The position numbers and the translations under genes are program-made. From Ochromonadaceae sp. CCMP2298 (taxonomy: Eukaryota; Sar; Synurophyceae; Ochromonadales; Ochromonadaceae), in assembly GCA_026770595.1 (NCBI GenBank), contig MU633571.1, positions 1,756 through 19,397 on the forward strand: a DNA stretch of 17,642 nucleotides, in the 5' to 3' direction. The notes beneath the pieces were generated by a model. That model saw nothing but the letters and a program-made list of their open reading frames with translations. It ran no database searches and was not told where the DNA came from. This document shows positions 8,301 to 15,500 of the stretch, piece after piece. The stretch's first letter is position 1. The number at the start of each line of letters is the position of its first letter.

Positions 8301-11181
8301 GGTTACTTTCACATTAGGCAGCTCGAAAGACGAATCATTGTTTGGATTGGCTAATGCCAATGAGATCAGCTTCAGTTCTTCTCCTGATTTTGAAACACCT
8401 TCAGATGGAAACACAGATAATGATTATGTGATTGATGTTATTGCTACTGATGCTGCAGGGAATGCGACTACTCAGACCGTAACGATCACGGTAACAGATG
8501 CAGATGAGATAGCTCCAAGCTTCACATCAGCGGCTACCGCGAATTATGAAGAGAACGGGACAGGTGTGGCATATACAGCGACGGCCAATGAAACAGTAAC
8601 CTTCACATTAGGTTCATCCAAAGATGAGTCTTTATTTGGATTGGCGAATGCGAATGAGATGAGCTTCAGTTCATCACCGGATTATGAAAATCCTTCTGAT
8701 GGCAACACAGATAATGATTATGTGATTGATGTTATTGCTACTGATGCTGCAGGGAATGCGACTACTCAGACCGTAACGATTACGGTAACAGATGCCGATG
8801 AGATAGCGCCAAGCTTCACATCAGCAGCAACCGCGAATTATGAAGAAAACGGAACTGGCGTAGCATATGCAGCGACAGCCGATGAGACGGTTACTTTCAC
8901 ATTAGGTTCATCCAAAGATGAATCGTTGTTTGGATTGGCGAATGCCAATGAGATCAGCTTCAGTTCATCACCGGATTATGAAAACCCTTCAGATGGAAAC
9001 ACAGACAATGATTATGTGATTGACGTAATAGCTACTGATGGATCAGGGAATGCGACTACTCAGACCGTAACGATTACAGTAACCGATGTAGATGAGATCG
9101 ATCCTGTTTTCACTTCAGCCACAGCGGTTGACTTTGCTGAGAACGGAACAGGCACAGCCTATACCATTGAAGCAACGGATGCTAATGCAGTTACTTACAC
9201 GATAGCTACTACGAAAGATTATGGTAAGTTCAATGTTGCTGATGGCGTAGTGACTTTTGCTACCTCTCCAGACTTTGAAACACCAACAGATGCGGATGGT
9301 CAAAACACCTATGAAATAGATGTGATGGCTACTGACGGACTGAATACAGCAACCCAGACAGTGATCATAACGGTAACAGATGTCGATGAGATCGATCCTG
9401 TCTTCACTTCAGCTACAGCGGTTGACTTTGCGGAGAACGGAACAGGCACAGCCTATACCATAGAAGCGACTGATGCGAATGCAGTTACTTACTCGATAGC
9501 TACCACGAAAGATTATGGCAAGTTCAATGTTGTCGATGGCGTAGTGACTTTTGCTACCTCTCCAGACTTTGAAACACCAACAGATGCGGATGGTCAAAAC
9601 ACCTATGAAATTGATGTGATGGCTAGTGATGGACTGAATACCGCAACACAGACAGTGATCATTACGGTAACAGATGTTTTCGAAGGGAGCTCTTGGTTAG
9701 GTGCAGTCAGCAGTGATTGGACAAGCGCTTCCAACTGGAATGGAGGTGTTCCTAGCAGTGCGACGGACGTAGTGATCCCAGTGACCAGTTTTGATCCAGT
9801 TATTTCTGGAACGGTTTCAGTAAATGATTTGGAAATTCAAGCAGGTGCAACCCTTACAGTAAACTCCGGAGCGGCATTGGCCATCATGGGAACAGCGACA
9901 GGAGATGGAGATGCCATCATCAAACGAAAGACAAATGCCGATCTGGGATACAGTATCATAGGATCACCTATTACCAACGCTACCATTGAAGGACTTGGTG
10001 CAGATGTGATTTATGACTTTGATGGTACCGATTGGACTGTACCAACAGGAACTATGACTCCTGGAAAAGGATACTATGCAGCATTTAATGATGCGGCACC
10101 AGAAGTGGTATTTACTGGAACACCAAACACAGGTAAGGTTACTAAATCAGTAGTACTTGGAGGAGATCACTTCAATATTCTGTCCAACCCATATGCTGCA
10201 GCCATTTCTAGGGCAGACTTTATAGCCTCCAATGGATCAGTGATTGATGGAAATATTTGGTTGTGGGATGATGGTGGAAGCAATGTCGGAGGAGATAGAG
10301 GCGGAGATTACATTGCAGTAAACAATGTGGGAATTACTTCCACGGTAGACCTAGGTGATGGAGTTGCTGGATTAGAGACTGCAGCCGCATTCAATGGAAA
10401 CATTGGTTCAGTACAAGGCTTTTTAGTGCAAGCTACGGTGAGTGCTAATATCAAGTTTGTCCCAACCATGCAGGTGACTACATCGGGAGGGAATGATGAT
10501 GCCAATCACTTCCGAACAGGTGATATCCAGAAACTACGATTGTCGCTGGAAGGCAATGGCCTCTATAGTGACATATTGATTGCGTTAGCAGAAGGAGCTA
10601 CAGAAGGGAAGGATTATGGTCTGGATGCAGAAAAGTATTCAGGAAACAGTCTGATGTCGTTCTATTCTACTCAAGAGAACAAGCGATATGCTATCCAAAC
10701 ACTTCCACATGTTACCTCAGAAAGCAGAGAAGTAAAGCTTGGAATGGAACTAGGAGCGTCGGCAACCTATACGCTCGAAGCTCAAGACATGGAAAACATG
10801 GAAGGGCTCACATTGATGATTCACGATAAGTTAACAGATGAGCAGACGATTATGACGAAAGGAAGTACGGTCAGCTTTACTGCAAGTGCAGGTTCAGTCT
10901 CTGATCGATTCAGTCTTTCGTTTGTCAATGATGTACTTGGTGAAGAGGCCTTGAGCAATGGTCCATTGAAAGTCTTTAAACAAGCCAAGGATTTGATGGT
11001 ACAATACCCTTCTAAGAATGTGGAGGAGCTTATCATCTATACGTTATCAGGTCAGCTAATATATAAAGAAAATGTACAGTTCAGATCAGGAGAAGGGGTC
11101 ATAGATGCTCAGCAGCTATCCATAGATCAGCTCTACATCTTGCGTGTAAATAGTCAGTCTGTAAAATTCATTTTGAAATAA
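2332..11181 (+). CDS. Giant secreted FG-GAP/cadherin-like repeat protein with T9SS-like C-terminus (2949 aa)
   Basis: This is a probable cell-surface or released adhesin-like protein. Residues 1-58 are a strongly basic, helical-looking segment. Residues 59-79 are a hydrophobic signal peptide ending VNA-QT (cleavage about 79/80). A second Met at residue 52 (base 2485) would give a normal-length signal peptide, but the upstream codons look coding, so ATG 2332 is preferred. Residues about 104-403 hold six FG-GAP/VCBS units with the Ca-binding core DLDNDGD(F/L)D. Residues 417-660 hold two 122-residue Ig/cadherin-like (tandem-95-type) repeats, with a third at about 1743-1864. Twelve cadherin-like units (FTSAATANYEENGTG... 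VTITVTDADEIAP) occupy 663-760, 903-1395 and 1867-2448. Unassigned domains lie at 761-902 and 1396-1742. Residues 2449-2870 carry a SDWTSASNWNGGVPSS motif and an ILSNPYAAAI block, both typical of Cytophagales exported proteins. Residues about 2879-2949 resemble a T9SS type A domain but lack the usual YPNP. The ligand is unknown. Confidence 0.9.
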   Translation: MRRQKYLFNNALLRYNKYRRKLQRLEVTGSNEHRQGVLRKHLERLHGFLNSMLLTIKRAAVIGSISAATFVLAPGDVNAQTSFGSAQTNPFGLADSGTYSNASFGDLDNDGDFDLLVGESGGNFKYFENTGTSGSPAFASVSTNPFALTDIGSSSSPSFADLDNDGDLDIITGAGDGNFLYFQNTGTSGVPAFAAATTNSFGLTDIGSYAVSTLVDLDNDGDLDLMAGEFGGDFKYFQNTGTNSAPAFAAMANNSFGLANTGAYTSTISFVDLDNDGDFDLISGGHQGNFYYFQNTGSVNAPAFGTKQTNPFGLVALTGVPNGYQSKPSFVDMDNDGDFDLMVGSFEGNFKYFENTGTSSTPAFATVTTSSFGLPVIGQNSNPSFADLDNDGDLDLLAGEYDGTFNYFENTSPPPNDIPTLTAFADAVISTDEDTEGEITFAAMNTQGDEADSDGTVDAYVVKSVTSGSLKIGADAGSATAYAASTNDVINASKNAYWTPAANVNGTDVAAFAVVAKDDDGGESSSSITVNVDVNDVNDIPTLTAFADAVISTDEDTEGEITFAAMNTQGDEADSDGTVDAYVVKSVTSGSLKMGADAGSATAYAASTNDVINASKNAYWTPASGVSGTDVAAFAVVAQDDDGGESSSNITVNVDVNDVTDPNFTSAATANYEENGTGVAYSATADETVTFTLGNTKDESLFSIANNNEISFSSSPDFEAPADGNADNDYVIDVIATDAAGNATTLEVTITVTNADDLNVCTLTNTNNDDGTATITAQSFQVSCAGSLVSFAIVPVQSGTYTSVKIYEGQGFAGALLGQISNQTVNIASGNNDFSSTVFDFSGEGISLATGQLYTISFEGDSPSLRHTNSDVMPGSLYNDFEGFIGLDAFYEVLVTGGSSDPVFTSSTSVSFEENGTGDAYIVAATDNSELTYSFGTGNDESLFNINGTSGAVTFKTAPDFENPSDGNSQNDYVVNVIATDFFSNTANQDVTITVTDADEIAPTFTSAATANYEENGTGVAYAASADETVTFTLGNTKDESLFSLANDNEISFSSSPDFETPSDGNTDNDYVIDVIATDAAGNATTQIVTITVTDADEIAPSFTSAATANYEENGTGVAYAATADETVTFTLGSSKDESLFGLANDNEISFSASPNYENPSDGNTDNDYVIDVIATDGSGNATTQIVTITVTDADEIAPTFTSAATANYEENGTGVAYAATADETVTFTLGNTKDESLFSLANANEISFSSSPDFEIPSDGNTDNDYVIDVIATDAAGNATTQTVTITVTDADEIAPVFTSLTTASFVENGTGTAYTVTATDANALTYSLGTGNDESLFSITAGAVTFIASPDFETPGGNNADNTYVINVIANDGTNSVNQNVTITVTDVDEIAPIFESTPSASNVQDLYFALDLDLDESGTVYYVVLADGASVPTSAEVKAGTASGGGSTILSGNKVLSESPDFSGIADVAVLTPASSYDVYVVAEDAYNNQQASPIKVDVTTETASLDFRWTSATKPSAGIVEETVNGITATMTSSGSNADFGSAGNQFGTTYNLASVNAPVANMTVSFSSALNLTSIRVVNFSTKDWVLTPTGGSNAVVNSPAPVSSGSEVVDLNWIGVTSFTVTESLGATVAFIIDDVIVNPADLTAPTNQDVVYASSSFVAKGASVAIVSSADITNEVWFAPSGTSTFTEGATMTKATDGTSTTILAPTTIGTYKLYVIDAASNVSDESTATLTVTNVIPTLTAFVDAVIATDEDTEGEITFAAMNTQGDEADSDGTVDAYVVKSVTSGSLKIGADTGSATAYAASTNNVIDASNNAYWTPASGVVGLDIAAFAVVAQDDDGAESASNITVSVDVNDITDPVFTSAITTDYEENGAGVAYAATADETVTFSLGNSKDESLFSLANDNEISFSSSPDFETPSDGNTDNDYVIDVIATDAAGNATTQIVTITVTDADEIAPGFTSAATTNYVENGTGVAYAATANETVTFTLGSSKDESLFGLANANEISFSSSPDFETPSDGNTDNDYVIDVIATDAAGNATTQTVTITVTDADEIAPSFTSAATANYEENGTGVAYTATANETVTFTLGSSKDESLFGLANANEMSFSSSPDYENPSDGNTDNDYVIDVIATDAAGNATTQTVTITVTDADEIAPSFTSAATANYEENGTGVAYAATADETVTFTLGSSKDESLFGLANANEISFSSSPDYENPSDGNTDNDYVIDVIATDGSGNATTQTVTITVTDVDEIDPVFTSATAVDFAENGTGTAYTIEATDANAVTYTIATTKDYGKFNVADGVVTFATSPDFETPTDADGQNTYEIDVMATDGLNTATQTVIITVTDVDEIDPVFTSATAVDFAENGTGTAYTIEATDANAVTYSIATTKDYGKFNVVDGVVTFATSPDFETPTDADGQNTYEIDVMASDGLNTATQTVIITVTDVFEGSSWLGAVSSDWTSASNWNGGVPSSATDVVIPVTSFDPVISGTVSVNDLEIQAGATLTVNSGAALAIMGTATGDGDAIIKRKTNADLGYSIIGSPITNATIEGLGADVIYDFDGTDWTVPTGTMTPGKGYYAAFNDAAPEVVFTGTPNTGKVTKSVVLGGDHFNILSNPYAAAISRADFIASNGSVIDGNIWLWDDGGSNVGGDRGGDYIAVNNVGITSTVDLGDGVAGLETAAAFNGNIGSVQGFLVQATVSANIKFVPTMQVTTSGGNDDANHFRTGDIQKLRLSLEGNGLYSDILIALAEGATEGKDYGLDAEKYSGNSLMSFYSTQENKRYAIQTLPHVTSESREVKLGMELGASATYTLEAQDMENMEGLTLMIHDKLTDEQTIMTKGSTVSFTASAGSVSDRFSLSFVNDVLGEEALSNGPLKVFKQAKDLMVQYPSKNVEELIIYTLSGQLIYKENVQFRSGEGVIDAQQLSIDQLYILRVNSQSVKFILK
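3580..4311 (+). repeat. Tandem pair of 366-bp coding repeats (third copy at 7558-7923)
   Basis: Two in-frame units start at 3580 and 3946, exactly 366 bp (122 codons) apart, and are nearly identical in DNA. A third, more diverged copy sits about 3.6 kb downstream at 7558-7923. Each unit begins IPTLTAFADAV and contains TDEDTEGEITFAAMNTQGDE and SATAYAASTN. In both the first block and the downstream copy, this module is followed directly by the ~98-codon cadherin-like unit. The whole module pair may therefore have been duplicated as a block (inference). Confidence 0.9.
5038..6516 (+). repeat. Cadherin-like coding repeat array A (five units, mostly 294 bp)
   Basis: Units start at 5038, 5341, 5635, 5929 and 6223 and end at 6516. 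The first is 303 bp and the rest are exactly 294 bp (98 codons). A separate single unit lies at 4318-4611. The central three units are very similar, sharing FTSAATANYEENGTGVAYA and VIDVIATD. The outer two are divergent (for example VFTSLTTASFVENGTG). Each ends with a TDADEIAP-type linker, which is the usual Ca-binding inter-domain linker position in cadherin-like folds. Confidence 0.9.
7930..9675 (+). repeat. Cadherin-like coding repeat array B (six 294-bp units)
   Basis: Units start at 7930, 8224, 8518, 8812, 9106 and 9400, all exactly 294 bp apart. The first four belong to the ENGTGVAYAATA... SLFGLAN class found in array A. The last two (DFAENGTGTAYTIEATDANA) form a distinct, nearly identical pair and are probably a recent duplication. 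Antisense open frames at 9115-9303 and 9409-9597 are shadows of this pair. Confidence 0.9.
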
Positions 11182-11194
11182 TAAAATAAATATC

Positions 11195-11368
11195 ATGAGT
11201 GTCATATATAAAATCACTTTGTCTTTTGCAGGAATCTTTATGGCAACTGCATTGCTGGCTCAAGGACCACCTCCCGCCACTCCAATAGATGGAGGGCTAT
11301 CCATTCTTCTAGCAGCAGGTGGCGCCTATGGCATTAAGAAAATTGCTGACGCAAGGAAAAGGAACTAA
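11195..11368 (+). CDS. Small PID-type C-terminal-sorting-like membrane protein (57 aa)
   Basis: The ATG lies 13 bases after the giant gene's stop, and the reading frame ends at TAA just before the shared terminator, so co-transcription is likely. The product is MSVIYKITLSFAGIFM... with an N-terminal signal peptide (residues 1 to about 22, cleavage near LLA-QG). A short Pro-rich mature stretch (GPPPATP) follows, then the motif PIDGG, a small-residue hydrophobic helix (LSILLAAGGAYGI) and a basic tail (KKIADARKRN). Motif, helix and basic end together are the layout of exosortase-style C-terminal sorting signals. From memory, it matches small Bacteroidota proteins annotated as 'PID-CTERM' proteins. 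After processing, almost nothing but the sorting signal would remain, so it may act as a membrane peptide or partner of the giant protein (inference). It is short enough to be missed by a 60-codon cutoff. Confidence 0.8.
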   Translation: MSVIYKITLSFAGIFMATALLAQGPPPATPIDGGLSILLAAGGAYGIKKIADARKRN

Positions 11369-11393
11369 AAGTCACCAATTCCCACCAAGCCCG

Positions 11394-11426
11394 AAAACCT
11401 CCTGCTATTAGTGGGAGGTTTTTTTG
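11394..11426 (+). terminator. Intrinsic terminator after the giant gene and small PID gene
   Basis: AAAACCTCC (11394-11402) pairs with GGAGGTTTT (11414-11422) around an 11-base loop. The stem runs into a stretch of seven T (11419-11425) followed by GTTTT. It lies 25 bases past the small gene's stop, closing a two-gene unit. Confidence 0.85.
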
Positions 11427-11518
11427 TTTTCTATCATCTTGTAGTTGATAAACTAGTGTCTATTTAGATTCATTATAAATCAAGCTTGGAATAAGCATTT
11501 CATCACTAGTTCTTATTT

Positions 11519-11532
11519 AATGTACGTACATT
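11519..11532. promoter_or_regulatory. 14-bp perfect palindrome AATGTACGTACATT, candidate operator
   Basis: The palindrome AATGTAC/GTACATT ends 24 bases before the ATG of the CDGSH protein gene and sits in an AT-rich upstream region. TACATTTA within and beside it resembles a Bacteroidota -7 box (TAnnTTTG) with one mismatch. A dimeric repressor or activator could bind here, but no specific regulator family is recognised. Confidence 0.4.
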
Positions 11533-11556
11533 TAATCAAAACATTAATAGTGATAT

Positions 11557-11796
11557 ATGGCAACTCCTACAATAGCAGATAAACAACCGAAACGCGTAGA
11601 ATTAGAAGCTGGCAAAACATATGCATGGTGTGCGTGTGGACAGTCATCTAATCAACCATTCTGCGATGGATCTCATAAGGGAACTGAGTTTGAACCCAAA
11701 GTTTTCAAAGCGGAAGAAACAAAAACAGTCTCTATGTGTATGTGTAAGCATACCAAGAATCCTGGATTCTGTGATGGGTCGCATAAGGCCTTATAA
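11557..11796 (+). CDS. Tandem CDGSH iron-sulfur domain protein (79 aa)
   Basis: This is a small soluble protein with two mitoNEET-type CDGSH motifs. The first has ligands C25, C27, C36 and H40 (CAC...PFCDGSHKG). The second has C61, C63, C72 and H76 (CMC...GFCDGSHKAL). Each 3Cys-1His set would bind a [2Fe-2S] cluster. The family is linked to electron or cluster transfer and redox sensing in the cytoplasm. The two-motif layout resembles the CISD3/Miner2 type, which can be monomeric. There is no signal peptide or transmembrane helix. The gene has its own upstream region with a palindrome and ends 5 bp from the stop of the convergent lipoprotein gene. The precise physiological role is unknown. 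Confidence 0.93.
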   Translation: MATPTIADKQPKRVELEAGKTYAWCACGQSSNQPFCDGSHKGTEFEPKVFKAEETKTVSMCMCKHTKNPGFCDGSHKAL

Positions 11797-11801
11797 AGTA
11801 A

Positions 11802-12224
11802 TCACCAACTGGCGTGATCAATGTTGGCATTGATGATGGTCGTTGAGTCCGCTATAATTTCAAAAGGGGTGCAAAAGCACTCCTTTTCGCATTTAAATCC
11901 ATCACAAATTATTTCAGTACCATCCTTTATAAAAAGGCTGTAAGATCCTGCAGCCAATTTCAAAATAAACTCCCCATTGCTGTTAGTCGTTAGAGAGTCT
12001 TTTAATAACAAAGATTGATACGCATTTGAAGGTGATGTAACATAGATAGTAGTGCCAATTGGTTTTGATTTACAAGGAGCAACACCGGGACTTGGCATAC
12101 AGTTTCCTTCATAAATTCCGATGGTACCCTTTAAGGTTCCAAACTGAGAAAGCTGACTTTTTGCAGCGCATGAAAAAAGGAATAGTCCCAAAAAAAGAAT
12201 ATATACAATTGATTTATTACACAT
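11802..12224 (-). CDS. Cys-rich lipoprotein with carboxypeptidase-regulatory-like fold (140 aa)
   Basis: The protein starts MCNKSIVYILFLGLFLFSC, with a lipobox LFSC whose Cys is residue 19, so it should be a signal-peptidase-II lipoprotein. The mature part begins with a beta-rich GTLKGTIGIYEGNC. Later segments, TTNSNGEFILKLAAGSYSLFI, fit the transthyretin-like/carboxypeptidase-regulatory (CarboxypepD_reg) pattern common in Bacteroidota surface proteins. Six further Cys occur at 42, 51, 107, 112, 116 and 118. The cluster CDGFKCEKECFC probably forms disulfides in the periplasm or at the surface. No catalytic residues are evident, and the function is unknown. The gene faces the CDGSH gene tail to tail, with no recognised terminator between them, so the two transcripts probably overlap. 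Confidence 0.75.
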   Translation of the reverse strand: MCNKSIVYILFLGLFLFSCAAKSQLSQFGTLKGTIGIYEGNCMPSPGVAPCKSKPIGTTIYVTSPSNAYQSLLLKDSLTTNSNGEFILKLAAGSYSLFIKDGTEIICDGFKCEKECFCTPFEIIADSTTIINANIDHASW

Positions 12225-12522
12225 GCTGTTTAATGTAAAATTTATCGTTTAAACGCTAAAATTGCATTTATTTATCTACAATAATGATTTATTTGTCGAA
12301 ATCGGGCAATATATTAAACTATAAATAATTCAATTCATTCTTTCCTAAGTTCAATTTTAAGATTATTATTTTAGATTTTTCATCTAAATAAAATTTTATT
12401 TTGAATAATACGTATTTACATACTTAAAGTATTGAATACCAGTTCGATTGAGAAATTTTATAGGAGTTAAGGGAAAAATGCTTTTATATTCGCCTGACTT
12501 TTAACTAACTAACTAACGTATT
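12225..12522. other. AT-rich divergent promoter region
   Basis: This ~298-bp gap lies between the divergently transcribed lipoprotein (-) and S8 protease (+) genes. It has no credible ORF. Visible elements are the palindrome CGTTTAAACG (12246-12255) near the lipoprotein start, a small hairpin TTTAGAT-TTTTC-ATCTAAA (12370-12388), the overlapping AT palindrome ATAAAATTTTAT (12388-12399), and TATATTCG (12485-12492). TATATTCG matches the -7 consensus TAnnTTTG at all but one base and could serve the protease gene. No convincing -33 partner was found. Confidence 0.5.
12502..12517 (+). repeat. (TAAC)x4 tetranucleotide repeat in the protease leader
   Basis: Four perfect TAAC copies end 5 bases before the ATG at 12523, in the place a Shine-Dalgarno would occupy. 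The unpaired A-rich leader may help initiation, as is common in Bacteroidota, and slippage could change the leader length. Confidence 0.7.
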
Positions 12523-15500
12523 ATGAGAAGAAACCCATGGCAAATGGGGGCAATGTTGCTTGCCTTCGTACTGCTTACTACAACTACTTTTGCGCAAACG
12601 ATTGCGGAGCGTCAAAAGATTAGCAACTCTTACAACCTTTCTAAATTAAATCAACTACAGTCAAGCTTTCAAATTCAGGCTGATAGCCGAAAGCAGCAGG
12701 CGATACAATTAGCTTCTGAAAATGGCTGGGAACTGGTAAAGCCAAACAATGATGGATCATTTGATGAATTGGTAGCTGTCTCCACAGATGGTCAGCCTAT
12801 TTATTACACCATTTACAATGTGAATGCAGCCAAATCTACTAGAGCCAATCATTTGAATATCGGCGGTTCTTTAGGATTGAGCCTAGATGGTCAAAACATG
12901 ACTGCTCACGTTTGGGATGGTGGTGCCACTAGAGTTACTCATCAAGAGTTTGACGGTGCAGGCGGAAATAACCGTGTAACCATCAATGATGGAGTTACAA
13001 CCATTAATGGAAATAGTTTTCATGCTCAGCATGTGACAGGAACCATTGTTGCTTCTGGTTTTCAGGCGGCTGCTAAAGGGATGGCTCCTCAAGCAAAAGC
13101 ATTGACACATGATTGGAACAACGATTTAGCAGAAGCTACAGCAGAAGCTGCTAGCGGAATGTTGATTTCTAATCACTCATATGGTTACAGAGCTGACTTA
13201 GTGCCAGATTGGTATTTCGGTGCTTACCTAGATGAGTCAAGAGATTGGGATAACCTTCTTTACAACTCTCCATACTACTTAATGGTAGTTGCAGCAGGTA
13301 ACGATGGTAGTGATAATTCATCTAACGGAGCTCCTTTAAATGGAAATTCTTCATATGATAAATTAACAGGCCATTCTACTTCAAAGAATAACATGGTGGT
13401 GGCAAATGGTCAAGATGCTAACGTGAACAATGATGGTTCATTTAACAGCGTTTCCATCGCCGGTAGCAGTAGTGAAGGACCGACAGACGATTTTAGAATT
13501 AAGCCAGACATTACTGGAAACGGAACAAATGTGTACTCTACCTATGATAATGCGGACAATGCATATAATTCCATCACAGGAACTTCAATGGCTTCTCCAA
13601 ATGTAACTGGGACTCTTCTCTTGTTGCAACAGCATTATAACAATGTGAATAGTAGCTATATGAGATCTGCGACTTTAAAAGGTTTAGCACTTCATACGGC
13701 TGATGATGCTGGAACTTCCGGTCCTGATGTTATTTTCGGATGGGGACTTTTGAATGCTAAAAGAGCAGCTCAAGCGATCAGCGATAATGGGAATGGCGCT
13801 TTGATCAGTGAGTTAACATTGAGCCCAGGCCAAACGTACACAACAACGGTAAATTCAGATGGAACTAACCCTTTGATGGCTTCCATCTCTTGGACAGACC
13901 CTGCTGGAACAGCAAATACAGGAACGACTAATCAAACAACTCCTGTATTGGTGAATGACCTTGATATTAGAGTTTCTAATGGAACAACTTATTCTCCATA
14001 TAGATTGACCAGCATTACATCAAACAGTAAAGGGGATAACAATGTGGATCCTTACGAAAGAGTGGATGTAACAGGTGCTGCAGGATCTTACACAATCACT
14101 GTAACTCACAAAGGTTCTCTTTCTGGTGGAAGCCAAAATTTCTCACTAGTAGTAACTGGCGTAGCAGGAACTCCACCAGTATGTAATGCAACTGTACCAA
14201 CAGGACTGAATGCTTCTGGCGTTGGATCATCTACAGCCACACTCGGATGGGGTGCTGTAACAGGTGCAACATATGATGTGAGATACAGACAAACAGGTAC
14301 TTCTACCTGGACTACTTCAGCTGTTTCTGGTACTTCTACTGCTTTGTCTGGCTTAGCAGGTAGTACTCAGTATGAAGCACAAGTAAGAAGTAAATGCTCA
14401 GGTGGATCAAATTCTGCTTATAGTAGCTCAGTGAGTTTTACTACCACTGCAGTTCAATTGAACTACTGCGCATCAAATGGAAACAGCGTAGCTGATGAAT
14501 ACATTAGCAGAGTACAAGTTGGAACGATTAACAATGCAACTGGAGCATCTTCAGGAGGATATGGAAACCATACGTCGATTTCTACAAATGCTACAAAAGG
14601 AGCTTCCGTAAACATTACAGTAACACCTACTTGGACTGGTACTACATACAGCGAAGGCTACAGTGCTTGGATTGATTACAACCAAGATGGCGATTTTGCA
14701 GATGCAGGCGAGCAAGTTTGGACTCAAGCTGTTACACAGGCAACTCCCGTTTCAGGAAGCTTTACTATACCAGCTTCAGCTGCTGTTGGAGCAACAAGAA
14801 TGAGAGTAACTATGGCTTACAATGCTGTACCAAGCTCGTGTGGATCATTTAACTATGGAGAAGTGGAAGATTATACGATAAATATTTCTGCTGGAACTGC
14901 TGATACGCAAGCACCATCAACACCTTCAAGTTTATCAGCGTCAAGCATTACTCATAATAGTTTTTCTGTTAGCTGGAGTGCTTCTACTGACAATGTAGGA
15001 GTAACAGGATACAATGTGTTTTTGAATGGTGTTTCTCAAGGAACAACAACGAACACAAGCTATGCATTTGCAGGATTGGCAGAGACTACTACGTATTCAG
15101 TAGCAGTATCAGCTTATGATGCTGCGAGTAATACTTCTACACAAGGAAGTACAAGTGTGACAACTTCTGCAGCACCAGATACTCAGGCACCATCGGTTCC
15201 TACAGGTCTGGCGTCAAGTGCAGTAACTGAAACGACGCTTACACTGAATTGGAACGCATCTACAGACAATTTTGCAGTGACAGGATACGATGTGTATCAA
15301 GGGGCTTCTAGTCTTGGTACAGTAACGACTACATCTGCTAATGTTACTGGGTTAACAGCCAATACTGCTTACTCTTTTACTGTAAGAGCAAAAGATGCAG
15401 CTGGTAATGTTTCTGCAGCAAGTGCTGCAGTGAATGTAACAACTGCAGGTGGGACTACAGGATGTACAGGAGCAGTGTCTCTACCATATGCTGAAAGTTT

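Noticed and set aside
9115-9597. Paired antisense open frames at 9115-9303 and 9409-9597 with near-identical products
   Set aside because: They are shadows of the duplicated 294-bp cadherin units, so the matching products simply mirror the repeat.
11621-11833. 70-codon + strand open frame overlapping the CDGSH gene
   Set aside because: It is an out-of-frame shadow of the CDGSH gene, whose own frame has two intact metal-binding motifs.
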